Shown here one piece after another: positions 8,551-18,123 of a stretch of DNA of 57,398 nt. Position numbers and translations under genes: made by a program. Position 1 is the first letter of the stretch, and every line of letters begins with the position of its first letter. The stretch is from Bacteroidales bacterium (lineage in GTDB: Bacteria; Bacteroidota; Bacteroidia; Bacteroidales; F082). The stretch spans positions 1 through 57,398 of the forward strand of contig WFZS01000171.1 of assembly GCA_015489465.1 (NCBI GenBank), in the 5' to 3' direction. The notes beneath the pieces were generated by a model. It worked only from the letters and a program-made list of their open reading frames with translations. It was not told the origin of the DNA and searched no databases.

Positions 8551-10581
8551 TTACTTGTTTCCGTACTCTTTTATAAGTTTTTTCAGAACTTTCTCATTAA
8601 CCTTAACGGGATATTTTTTCTTTAATTCTTTTATCCACTCTTTTTCAAGATAATCTTGATAATCCGCCGTTATTAAACCGCGGGCTTCATCAAGAGTTTT
8701 AGGTTGGGGCGGAACAATACCTTTAACTCTCACAAAAACGGTAAGGTCTTCCACATCGGATGTTTCAGCTTTGTATAAGCCTTTTTGTTTTTTCACTTTG
8801 TCAACATACTTATTATCACCGTTTTCAAAAAGTCCGGGAATTATTTTTACCGAATTAATACTGTCTTTTATCAAACTGTCGGCAATAGCTCCGTCATCCG
8901 AAGTTTCTTTAAGGAGTCTATATACTTTATCAACATCATCTTTTTTAGTTACTTCATAAACTGTTGCATCCACCCTTTCGCCCCACATGTATTTATCCTT
9001 GTTTGCATTATAAAACTTTTCCAATCCTGCAGTATCCTTAACGGCTTTCGACCAAACTTTTTCATCCGACAAGTTGAACAGCAAAATGCCGTCGTGATAT
9101 TCTTTCATAAGATTGGCAAACTCCGGATACTCTTCTTCAAGGTGAGCGTCTTTATATGAAATACAAAAATCGTCTGTAAATTCGTTAAACAGTTGGTTAA
9201 AATAAACATCCAATTTTATTTTTGCTTGGCGTCTTTGATGTTTATTGATGAAATCGAGAAAGTCTTTTTGAGTTTTAACTTGATCTCCTATTTTTACCAG
9301 AGGTTTGTTAACGTCCAGCTTTACGCTGTCAGCCATAAATTCACCTTCGAGCAATGTGGAATCGACTTTGGAAAGAAGTTCGTTTTTTGCATCGTTATAA
9401 ACGGTAAAGCCGTATTTCTTTTTAACCCTGTCAATAACGATTCTTTTACTTAGTTTGCTACGCATATCCTTATTAACCTGTTCCCTTAACTTCTTTTTTT
9501 CTTCTTCAAAGGTTCCGGGTCTTTTACGTTCTATAAGTTTTACGATATGCCAACCGTACATGGTACGGAACGGTTTTGAATACTCGCCGGGTTTTAAACT
9601 GTCGATAACCTCAACAAATTCGGGAACGATACGACTGCTGGTAAACTCGGGAAGGACACCGCCTTTGCGGGCAGAACCTTTATCTTCCGAATATTTCATA
9701 GCCGCCGAATCCCAATCCATACCTTCCTGTAACTTTTTATAAATATTGAATATTTTCTCCGTTTTTCGCGCCGAATCTTCGGGAGTTGCGTTTTCGCGCA
9801 ATCTTACAAAGATATGAGCCACTTTAGCTTTACCCATAGCGGGACGTTTATCCGTAACCTTTATAATATGGTATCCGTAATCCGTTCTTACGGGTTTTGA
9901 AATTTCACCGACAGGTGTGTTGTAAGCTGCCGACTCAAAGGGATAAACCATCCTGAAAACATTGAAATAGCCCAAATCTCCATGATTACCTTTTCTGAAC
10001 CTTTGTTTTCCGGGTATCTCTTCCCTGTCTTTTGCCGAAGGGTCGTCGGAATATTCTACGGCAGCGGTTTCAAAACTCTTTTTACCGCTGATAATCATAT
10101 CACGTATATCCATTATTTTTTTATAAGCGGCTAAAGTGTCTTTGGGACTTGCATTTTTATCAACGCGCAAAAGAATATGACTTGCTCTTAAATCGTATTG
10201 CATCCTGTCATACGCCTCTTTTACCAGTGAATCAATTACAGATTCGTCTCTAAAATAAGGTTTTGCCAATGATTTTCTATACCCCGCAAGTTCCTTTTTA
10301 AAAGAGGCCACGGTATCCATTTTCAAATCTTCAGCCTCTTTTACCTTTAACTTATAGTTGATGAAAAGCTCTAAATAATTTTTTAAGGCATCTGGTTTTT
10401 TTCTTTCCTGTGGAGTGTTGTTTTTTTCGTAAACCCTTAAAAACTCTTTAACGGGAACTTTTTCGTCCCCTATTGTAAGCAATGTTTTGTCTTCAAATTT
10501 TTTTAACAATTGTGCCGAAAGCGTTTGAGATATGAATAACAGCACAATAACAATGCTTAACGGTTTTAATATTCTGTTCAT
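8551..10581 (-). CDS. Periplasmic peptidyl-prolyl isomerase with two parvulin domains
   Basis: A 676-residue protein with signal peptide (1-23, LSA-Q). A SurA/PpiC-like N-terminal helical region (about 30-125) is followed by parvulin domain 1 (about 132-243: SHILLRV, YSDDPSA, GYHIIKV), parvulin domain 2 (about 253-352: AHIFVRL, YSEDKGSA, GWHIVKL) and a long C-terminal region (about 360-676) with no motif that I recognise. It should catalyse proline isomerisation and chaperone envelope proteins. It follows guaB by 19 bases and leads the foldase series. It is longer than surA through its C-terminal extension. Confidence 0.88.
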   Translation of the reverse strand: MNRILKPLSIVIVLLFISQTLSAQLLKKFEDKTLLTIGDEKVPVKEFLRVYEKNNTPQERKKPDALKNYLELFINYKLKVKEAEDLKMDTVASFKKELAGYRKSLAKPYFRDESVIDSLVKEAYDRMQYDLRASHILLRVDKNASPKDTLAAYKKIMDIRDMIISGKKSFETAAVEYSDDPSAKDREEIPGKQRFRKGNHGDLGYFNVFRMVYPFESAAYNTPVGEISKPVRTDYGYHIIKVTDKRPAMGKAKVAHIFVRLRENATPEDSARKTEKIFNIYKKLQEGMDWDSAAMKYSEDKGSARKGGVLPEFTSSRIVPEFVEVIDSLKPGEYSKPFRTMYGWHIVKLIERKRPGTFEEEKKKLREQVNKDMRSKLSKRIVIDRVKKKYGFTVYNDAKNELLSKVDSTLLEGEFMADSVKLDVNKPLVKIGDQVKTQKDFLDFINKHQRRQAKIKLDVYFNQLFNEFTDDFCISYKDAHLEEEYPEFANLMKEYHDGILLFNLSDEKVWSKAVKDTAGLEKFYNANKDKYMWGERVDATVYEVTKKDDVDKVYRLLKETSDDGAIADSLIKDSINSVKIIPGLFENGDNKYVDKVKKQKGLYKAETSDVEDLTVFVRVKGIVPPQPKTLDEARGLITADYQDYLEKEWIKELKKKYPVKVNEKVLKKLIKEYGNK

Positions 10582-10600
10582 AATTCCTAATTTTTATTTT

Positions 10601-12085
<1,485 letters not shown>

Positions 12086-12097
12086 TTATAAGTTTGG

Positions 12098-12105
12098 CAA
12101 AAGTA
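12098..12105 (-). promoter_or_regulatory. -7 promoter element (TACTTTTG) of guaB
   Basis: An exact TAnnTTTG match on the minus strand, 24 bases before the guaB ATG. A weak TTAG lies 19 bases further upstream in place of the -33 TTTG. Confidence 0.45.
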
Positions 12106-12120
12106 TCAAAAAATATTCCT

Positions 12121-12771
12121 TTAACTAATGCCTAAATATTCTATTAACGTTTTTATTAAAAGTACCAAACCGAAAATCATCAACATTAATCCGGCAGCTT
12201 TGTTTATTCCCCTTAAAAACCTGTCGTTGATAAGAGGTTTTATTTTGTTTGCAATAATAACCTTAATTATATCAAAAGAAAAAATTGTTAACAAAGTAGC
12301 CGAAAAAAATACTATTAATTCCAATCCTGCCATATTCGAAGAAAATCCCATTACCGTTCCGGCCCAAAAAATCCAAATGAAAGGATTGGCAATATTCAGT
12401 AAAAAACCTTTTACTACATAAAAGGGGTACCGTGGAGAAGTAAGTTCCATTTCAAGTTCTTTTATTTCTTCTCTTTCCGTAGTAATGGTTTTCTTTTTGT
12501 AAATATATAACCCGAAAGCAATCAGTATCAAGCCTCCTATCAAACCAAGTATTTCATACCTTTTACTGTTTTCCAATACGCTTTGTGCTCCCCACATTGA
12601 AATTCCCACCATCAAAGCATCACTCAAAAACACTCCGAAAGCCATAAGGAATCCTTTGACATACCCTTTGTGTAATGCTGTTTGAAACACAGCAAAAAAG
12701 GCAGGCCCAAACCCGAAAAACAACGCTATTGAAACGCCCAAAAGTATTCCTTTGAATATTACGGCTATCAT
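12121..12771 (-). CDS. LysE/RhtB-family amino-acid exporter
   Basis: A 216-residue protein with six hydrophobic helices. The N-terminal part has the family pattern GPAFFAVFQTALHKGYVKGFLMAFGV, here given by its key features: G-P-x-F, then a short amphipathic KGYxxG turn and a Gly-rich helix with LSDALM. LANPxx-like NIANPFIWIFW follows in mid-protein. LysE-type proteins export basic or neutral amino acids and related metabolites. The substrate is not predictable. It lies between the pgk terminator and the guaB promoter, so it may be transcribed alone or read from an upstream start that I could not place. Confidence 0.82.
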   Translation of the reverse strand: MIAVIFKGILLGVSIALFFGFGPAFFAVFQTALHKGYVKGFLMAFGVFLSDALMVGISMWGAQSVLENSKRYEILGLIGGLILIAFGLYIYKKKTITTEREEIKELEMELTSPRYPFYVVKGFLLNIANPFIWIFWAGTVMGFSSNMAGLELIVFFSATLLTIFSFDIIKVIIANKIKPLINDRFLRGINKAAGLMLMIFGLVLLIKTLIEYLGIS

Positions 12772-12800
12772 TTATTATCTAATTGCTGTTTATTTTAATA

Positions 12801-12855
12801 AAAAAACAAAAAAGTCGAAACGAAATTTAAACTATAAAAATTCCATTCCGACTTT
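12801..12855 (-). terminator. Intrinsic terminator of pgk
   Basis: On the minus strand an 18-bp stem (arms 12838-12855 and 12811-12828, loop of 9) is followed by a U-rich tract (12801-12810). All 18 pairs form on the minus-strand RNA, three of them G-U. The same three positions would be A-C mismatches in plus-strand RNA, so the terminator is directional and serves pgk, whose stop is at 12875. Confidence 0.85.
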
Positions 12856-12874
12856 AATTTATTATCATACCTTT

Positions 12875-14071
12875 TTATTCTTCTTCAATGGCTGCAATTC
12901 CAGGAAGTTTTTTTCCTTCGATAAACTCCAACATTGCACCGCCTCCTGTTGAAACATAACTGACTTTATCCTGTAAATTGAATTTGTTAACGGCAGCAAC
13001 GGAGTCGCCGCCGCCTACCAAAGAGAAAGCACCTTTTTCGGTAGCCCGGGCTATTGCTTTTGCTATTTCAATTGTTCCTTTGGCGAAGGTGTCCATTTCA
13101 AAAACTCCCATAGGTCCGTTCCAAAGAAGTGTTGACGAGTTTTCAATAACATCCGAGAATTTTTTAATGGTTTCGGGTCCAATATCGAGTCCCATCCAGC
13201 CGTCCGGAATTTCATCGGCTTTTACAATCATAGTATTTGCATCTTCGGCAAATTTGTCGGCGGCTACCGTATCAACGGGTAAATATATTTTAACCCCAAG
13301 CTTCTCAGCTTTTGACAATGCTTCTTTAGCAGTTTCAATAAGGTCTTCTTCAACCAATGAATTTCCCACTTTTCCACCGAGTGCCTTGATGAAAGTAAAC
13401 ATCATTCCTCCTCCTATTATAAGATTGTCAACTTTTTCGAGAAGCCTGTTAATAATTTCAATTTTACCCGAAACTTTTGCACCTCCTAAAATTGCCGTAA
13501 ACGGCGATTCGCTTTCTTCCAACACCTTTTTGATATTTTTTATTTCGTTTGCCATAACATAACCGAACATTTTACGCTCTTTCGGGAAAAATTTGGCTAT
13601 AACCGCCGTGGAAGCATGAGCCCTGTGGGCAGTTCCGAAAGCATCGTTAACATATACATCGGCAAGTTCCGCAAGTTTTTTGGCAAATTCTTCGTCACCT
13701 TTTGTTTCTTCTTTGTGAAAACGTAAATTTTCCAGCAAAAGAACCTCTCCGGGTTTTAATTCGGAAGCGAGTTTTTTAGCTTGCTCTCCGATACAATCAC
13801 CGGCAAACAAAACTTTGGTTCCGAGTTTTTCTTCAAGATCTTTTATAAGGTGTTTTAAAGAAAACCTTTCTTCGGGACCGTTTTTGGGACGCCCCAAGTG
13901 TGACATTAAAATAACACTTCCCCCGTCATTAAGAATTTTTTTAATGGTGGGTATGGCAGCCTTTATCCTGGTATCGTCGGTAATTTCATATTTATCATTC
14001 AAAGGAACGTTAAAATCAACACGGATTATAGCTTTTTTTCCTTTGAAGTTAAAATCATCAATTGTTCTCAT
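12875..14071 (-). CDS. pgk: Phosphoglycerate kinase
   Basis: A 398-residue glycolytic enzyme converting 1,3-bisphosphoglycerate and ADP to 3-phosphoglycerate and ATP. It has the N-domain signature VDFNVPL (about 19-25), the substrate-binding MSHLGRPK, the hinge GGAKVSGKI, the nucleotide-binding GGGMMFTF and [11 protein letters not shown], and the C-terminal GGGDSVAAV and [10 protein letters not shown] loops. Full length, no gaps. It ends at a strong terminator and starts 28 bases after a -7 element, so it looks like a single-gene unit. Confidence 0.98.
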   Translation of the reverse strand: MRTIDDFNFKGKKAIIRVDFNVPLNDKYEITDDTRIKAAIPTIKKILNDGGSVILMSHLGRPKNGPEERFSLKHLIKDLEEKLGTKVLFAGDCIGEQAKKLASELKPGEVLLLENLRFHKEETKGDEEFAKKLAELADVYVNDAFGTAHRAHASTAVIAKFFPKERKMFGYVMANEIKNIKKVLEESESPFTAILGGAKVSGKIEIINRLLEKVDNLIIGGGMMFTFIKALGGKVGNSLVEEDLIETAKEALSKAEKLGVKIYLPVDTVAADKFAEDANTMIVKADEIPDGWMGLDIGPETIKKFSDVIENSSTLLWNGPMGVFEMDTFAKGTIEIAKAIARATEKGAFSLVGGGDSVAAVNKFNLQDKVSYVSTGGGAMLEFIEGKKLPGIAAIEEE

Positions 14072-14098
14072 AATTAAATTTGTTTCTTATTCGGAAAG

Positions 14099-14106
14099 CA
14101 AAAATA
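14099..14106 (-). promoter_or_regulatory. -7 promoter element (TATTTTTG) of pgk
   Basis: An exact TAnnTTTG match on the minus strand, 27 bases before the pgk ATG at 14071. No strong -33 box is visible. Confidence 0.45.
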
Positions 14107-14223
14107 CTAAAATGACTTTTATTTACAGGGTTAATGACCGTATTATAAAGTTAAAAATTAATAAAAGAGTAATCCGGTAAAATTTTGACAAACACGTATC
14201 AAGTTACTTTGTAAACAAAATAA

Positions 14224-14231
14224 TATCTTTG
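14224..14231 (+). promoter_or_regulatory. -7 promoter element (TATCTTTG) of tsaE
   Basis: An exact TAnnTTTG match, 25 bases before the tsaE ATG. It forms a divergent promoter region with the pgk element at 14099-14106. No TTTG stands at the 19-21 base spacing. Confidence 0.45.
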
Positions 14232-14256
14232 TATTTAATATACTTCATGTTTATTA

Positions 14257-14685
14257 ATGAAAAAAAAGATAACCGTTAAAGATATTTCGGAATTACCTGC
14301 AGCGGCAGAGCGGATTTTAAAGGATACACCGGGTCATAAAGTGATGGCTTTATTCGGAGCCATGGGAGCCGGTAAAACTACATTGATAAAACAGTTTTGC
14401 AAGGTTTTGGGTGTTGAGGATGTGGTAAACAGCCCTACATTTGCCTTGGTTAACGAGTATCTTGCAGCTGACGGGAATCCGGTTTACCATTTTGATTTTT
14501 ACAGAATAGAAACTTTGGAGGAGGTTTATGATATCGGGTTTGAAGAGTATATTTACAGCGGTAATTATTGCTTTATAGAATGGCCCGAAATGATTGAGGA
14601 ACTTTTACCGGAAAGTTACGTTCATTTAACAATTACTGAAAATCCTGACGGCACGCGTGATATAGTTTATGCTACCGTTAATTAA
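14257..14685 (+). CDS. tsaE: tRNA threonylcarbamoyladenosine biosynthesis ATPase
   Basis: A 142-residue P-loop ATPase. Walker A is GAMGAGKT (34-41), the switch-like SPTFALVNEY follows (59-68), and HFDFYRIE and CFIEWPE complete the family pattern. TsaE works with TsaB and TsaD to transfer threonylcarbamoyl to A37 of ANN-reading tRNAs. The length is normal. The alanine-dehydrogenase-like gene begins 12 bases after its stop, a pairing that I recall from other Bacteroidota. Confidence 0.95.
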   Translation: MKKKITVKDISELPAAAERILKDTPGHKVMALFGAMGAGKTTLIKQFCKVLGVEDVVNSPTFALVNEYLAADGNPVYHFDFYRIETLEEVYDIGFEEYIYSGNYCFIEWPEMIEELLPESYVHLTITENPDGTRDIVYATVN

Positions 14686-14697
14686 AATCATCAATTT

Positions 14698-15924
14698 ATG
14701 AACCAGGAACAAGGAAAAAGCTTTTTGAAATTTTCGGAAGTGGCACAACTGTTACCCCAGGAGGAGATGTTGGAAACAATACCTGTTAACAAAAGGTTTT
14801 CGATAGGTATTCCAAAGGAAACCATTCTAAACGAGGCGCGTGTTCCTCTTGTTCCGGATGGTGTTAACCTCTTGGTGGAAAACGGACACAGGGTTTTTGT
14901 TCAGGAAGGAGCAGGCTCAAAAGCCGGATTTAGCGACAGTGATTTTGCGGAAGCGGGAGCCGTATTGGTTAGCGGGGTTTCCGAAATATACAATTGCGAC
15001 ATCATCGTTAAGGTGGCGCCACCGACACCGGATGAACTCGATTTGCTGAAAAAAAATCAAACATTGTTGTCAGCCGTTTATTTACCTCAACAAAAAAGAG
15101 AATATTTCGAAAAATTATTACAAAAAAGAACCTTGGCTTTAGCTTACGAGTTTATCCAAGACCGCTCGGGTACATTTCCCCTTGTTCATTCAATGAGTGA
15201 GATTGTAGGAAATACCTCTATACTTATTGCTGCCGAATATCTGGCACATCCCGTTTTGGGGAGAGGTATCTCTTTGGGTGGATTTCCGGGAATAAAACCG
15301 GCAGAAGTAGTAATAATAGGAGCCGGAACCGTTGCCGAATATGCCACGCGTACAGCACTGGGAATGGGCGCATCGGTAAAAATTTTCGATAACTCCATTT
15401 ACAAATTAAGAGCAATACAAAATAAACTCGGTGTACGCCTTTATACTACGGTATTACAACCCCACGAATTGGAAGATGCACTGCTTAATGCCAATGTTGT
15501 GATAGCCGCCAAGCATTCGTCAACAGGCAGAACATCATGTTTTATAAGCGAAGATATGGTAAGAAAGATGAAACCCGGGACCGTTATCGTTGATGTAAGC
15601 ATTGATCAAGGCGGTTGTTTTGAAACTTCAAGACCTACCACACACGAAAATCCCATTTACGTAGAACATGACGTTATCCATTATTGTGTCCCGAATATTG
15701 CTTCACGTGTTCCTCATACGGCATCGTGGTCGTTGAGTAATTTTTTAACACCTCTGCTTTTGAATTTCGGAGATGTGGGTGGTGTTACCAATTATCTTAA
15801 ACGTGACGAGGCTTTGGGTAAAGGGGTATATACCTTTAACGGAACCCTAACAAACAAACTTATCGGTGAAAGATTTAACATGCGGTATCACGATTTCCGA
15901 CTTCTGTTAGCTGCACTTCGCTAG
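14698..15924 (+). CDS. Alanine dehydrogenase/transhydrogenase-family protein, substrate His replaced by Tyr
   Basis: A 408-residue protein of the Ald/PNT family. It has a ~30-residue N-terminal extension, then IGIPKE..NEARVPLVP (37-53), substrate-site Lys105 in IIVKVAPP, the NAD-binding GAGTVAEYA (208-216) and VDVSIDQGGCFE. Ald reversibly deaminates L-alanine to pyruvate with NAD+. In characterised enzymes a His (His96 in the M. tuberculosis protein) in the LHLA segment binds pyruvate; here that segment reads AVYLPQ, with Tyr128 at the His position. Either the activity is altered or this Bacteroidota branch uses another residue. It is translated right after tsaE. Confidence 0.82.
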   Translation: MNQEQGKSFLKFSEVAQLLPQEEMLETIPVNKRFSIGIPKETILNEARVPLVPDGVNLLVENGHRVFVQEGAGSKAGFSDSDFAEAGAVLVSGVSEIYNCDIIVKVAPPTPDELDLLKKNQTLLSAVYLPQQKREYFEKLLQKRTLALAYEFIQDRSGTFPLVHSMSEIVGNTSILIAAEYLAHPVLGRGISLGGFPGIKPAEVVIIGAGTVAEYATRTALGMGASVKIFDNSIYKLRAIQNKLGVRLYTTVLQPHELEDALLNANVVIAAKHSSTGRTSCFISEDMVRKMKPGTVIVDVSIDQGGCFETSRPTTHENPIYVEHDVIHYCVPNIASRVPHTASWSLSNFLTPLLLNFGDVGGVTNYLKRDEALGKGVYTFNGTLTNKLIGERFNMRYHDFRLLLAALR

Positions 15925-15966
15925 TTTTTTCTTTCTGATTATTAATATAATATCGTACAACGACAA

Positions 15967-16000
15967 TTTGTCATACCTTTTGCCGTGGCATATGTTTTGC
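15967..16000 (+). promoter_or_regulatory. Putative Bacteroidota-type promoter of htpG
   Basis: TTTG (15967-15970) is followed after 20 bases by TATGTTTTGC (15991-16000), close to the TTTG-N19-21-TAnnTTTG pattern but with one extra base between TA and TTTG. A start about 16006 would leave a leader of nearly 40 bases. No heat-shock operator is evident. Confidence 0.4.
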
Positions 16001-16027
16001 CTTTTTCATGCCTGAAAAAAAACGTAA

Positions 16028-16035
16028 AAAGGAGA
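16028..16035 (+). promoter_or_regulatory. Shine-Dalgarno-like site deciding the htpG start
   Basis: AAGGAGAG ends 8 bases before the ATG at 16044. It supports that ATG over the ATG at 16008 of a longer frame, which would add 12 lysine-rich residues absent from known HtpG. Purine-rich ribosome sites are rare among the genes of this window. Confidence 0.6.
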
Positions 16036-16043
16036 GTAGTACT

Positions 16044-17951
16044 ATGGAAAAAAAACAAGGAAAAATAGGTGTTACAACCGAGAACATATTTCCGATTATA
16101 AAGAAGTTTCTTTATTCGGATCATGAAATATTTTTAAGAGAACTGGTTTCCAATGCCGTTGATGCAACGCAAAAGCTGAAAGCATTGGCATCGATGGGAC
16201 AGTTTAAAGGAGAACTGGGTGATTTAACCATCAAAGTTGAAGTTGACAAAAAGAAAAAGACCCTTAAAGTAATTGACCGTGGTATCGGTATGACTGCCGA
16301 AGAGGTGGAGAAATATATTACTCAAATAGCTTTCTCTTCCGCCGAAGAGTTTATTGAAAAATTCAAAAACGTTTCGGAAGAGGACCGTAAATCCATTATA
16401 GGAAGATTCGGTCTTGGATTTTATTCGGCATTTATGGTTTCCGAAAAAGTGGAAATAAACACAAAATCATACAAACCGGATGCAGAACCCGTGCATTGGG
16501 AATGCGACGGAAGTCCGGAATACACTATTGAAAAAGGAAAGAAAAAAGATCGCGGAACGGAAGTAATTCTTCACATTGACGAAGAAAACAAGGAGTTTTT
16601 GGAAGATTACAAAATCGAAGAACTGTTAAATAAATATTGTAAATTCCTTCCCGTTCCCATTCAATTCGGCGAAGAAGAGGTTGAAGTGGAAGTTGAAGGT
16701 AAAAAGGATAAAGACGGAAAACCTAAAACCAAAAAGGTTAAACGTCCGAGGATTATAAACAATACCGATCCTTTGTGGAAAAAGAACCCTTCGGAACTTA
16801 CAGATGAAGATTACAAGAAATTTTACAGGGAGCTTTATCCTCACACTTTGGAGGAACCTTTGTTCCATATCCATTTGAACGTGGATTATCCTTTCAATTT
16901 AACTGGAATCTTGTATTTCCCGAAAGTTAAAAAGGATTACGAACTCCAAAGGAATAAGATACAACTTTACAGCAACCAGGTATTCATTACCGACTCGGTA
17001 GAAGGTATAGTTCCGGATTTCTTAACGTTGCTTCACGGTGTTATCGACTCGCCGGATATTCCGCTGAACGTAAGCCGTTCTTACTTACAGAGCGATAGCA
17101 ATGTTAAAAAGATATCGAACTATATTACACGAAAAGTTGCCGATAAATTGCTCGAAATCTTTAACAAAGACAGGAAGAAATTCGAAGAGAAATGGGATGA
17201 TATCAAAATATTCATTGAATACGGAATGATATCGGAACCCAAGTTTTGGGATAAAGCCGTAAAATTTGCTTTGTTGAAAAATGTTGACGGTAAATATTTT
17301 ACGTTTGACGAATACAAAAAACACATAGAAAAAACCCAAACCGACAAAGACGGAATATTGGTTTACCTCTACGCTACAGATAAGGATGAACAGTTTTCGT
17401 ACATAGAAGCCGCCAAAGAAAGGGGTTATGATGTTCTGTTGATGGACGGGGTGTTGGACAGTCATTTTATAAATACCCTTGAACAGAAATTTGAGAAGTC
17501 GAGGTTTGCAAGGGTTGACTCCGACACTATTGACAACTTGATTAAAAAAGAGGACAAACAACCTTCGAAACTTGATGAAAAACAGAAAGAAGCTTTAAAA
17601 AAAGACTTTGAAAGGAATATTGATACCAAACAGTTCGAGGTTGTTTTTGAAGATTTGAGTGAAACCGACGCTCCGGTGATGATAACTCAAAACGAGTTTA
17701 TGCGAAGGATGAAAGATATGGAAGCCATCGGAGGTACCGGAATGATGGGATTGGGTGGATTGCCCGACACATATAACCTTGTGGTTAATGCCAACCATCC
17801 GGTAATTGTAAAACTTGCCGAGACAAAAGATGAAAAAGAAAAAGATGAAGTTATAAAACAACTTTACGACTTGGCAAGATTATCCAAAGGTTTGCTCAAA
17901 GGCAAAGAGCTTAACGAGTTTGTTAAAAGGAGTATAGAAATTATAAAATAA
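16044..17951 (+). CDS. htpG: Hsp90-family molecular chaperone HtpG
   Basis: A 635-residue chaperone from the ATG at 16044. The N-terminal GHKL ATPase has ELVSNAVDA, DRGIGMT and GRFGLGFYSAFM. A charged, Lys/Glu-rich loop (about 205-250) is followed by the middle domain (WKKNPSEL; catalytic-loop region SRSYLQSD) and the C-terminal dimerisation domain, which ends at IEIIK. It is a cytosolic ATP-driven chaperone for stress and client maturation. The charged insertion is typical of Bacteroidota HtpG. A strong intrinsic terminator follows the stop. Confidence 0.97.
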   Translation: MEKKQGKIGVTTENIFPIIKKFLYSDHEIFLRELVSNAVDATQKLKALASMGQFKGELGDLTIKVEVDKKKKTLKVIDRGIGMTAEEVEKYITQIAFSSAEEFIEKFKNVSEEDRKSIIGRFGLGFYSAFMVSEKVEINTKSYKPDAEPVHWECDGSPEYTIEKGKKKDRGTEVILHIDEENKEFLEDYKIEELLNKYCKFLPVPIQFGEEEVEVEVEGKKDKDGKPKTKKVKRPRIINNTDPLWKKNPSELTDEDYKKFYRELYPHTLEEPLFHIHLNVDYPFNLTGILYFPKVKKDYELQRNKIQLYSNQVFITDSVEGIVPDFLTLLHGVIDSPDIPLNVSRSYLQSDSNVKKISNYITRKVADKLLEIFNKDRKKFEEKWDDIKIFIEYGMISEPKFWDKAVKFALLKNVDGKYFTFDEYKKHIEKTQTDKDGILVYLYATDKDEQFSYIEAAKERGYDVLLMDGVLDSHFINTLEQKFEKSRFARVDSDTIDNLIKKEDKQPSKLDEKQKEALKKDFERNIDTKQFEVVFEDLSETDAPVMITQNEFMRRMKDMEAIGGTGMMGLGGLPDTYNLVVNANHPVIVKLAETKDEKEKDEVIKQLYDLARLSKGLLKGKELNEFVKRSIEIIK

Positions 17952-17976
17952 GCATATTTTTCTCCTGAATAGTATT

Positions 17977-18019
17977 AAAGCGATGACTCCCGAAAAGGAG
18001 TTGTCGCTTTTTTTGTTTT
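17977..18019 (+). terminator. Intrinsic terminator of htpG
   Basis: A 14-bp stem (17977-17990 with 17997-18010, two G-U pairs, loop CGAAAA) is followed by a T-rich tract. It lies 26 bases after the htpG stop. Confidence 0.9.
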
Positions 18020-18123
18020 ATCTCCGCTCCGGCTCGAATAAAATCAATATTTTAGCAAGTTAATACTTTGAATAAAGTATGTTCTTGAATAACATTTTAA
18101 TGTATTAAAACGAAATCTGAAAA

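Noticed and set aside
12978-13562. 194-codon plus-strand frame opposite pgk
   Set aside because: It is fully antisense to a complete, motif-bearing pgk; its translation is Ser/Pro-rich and matches no family.
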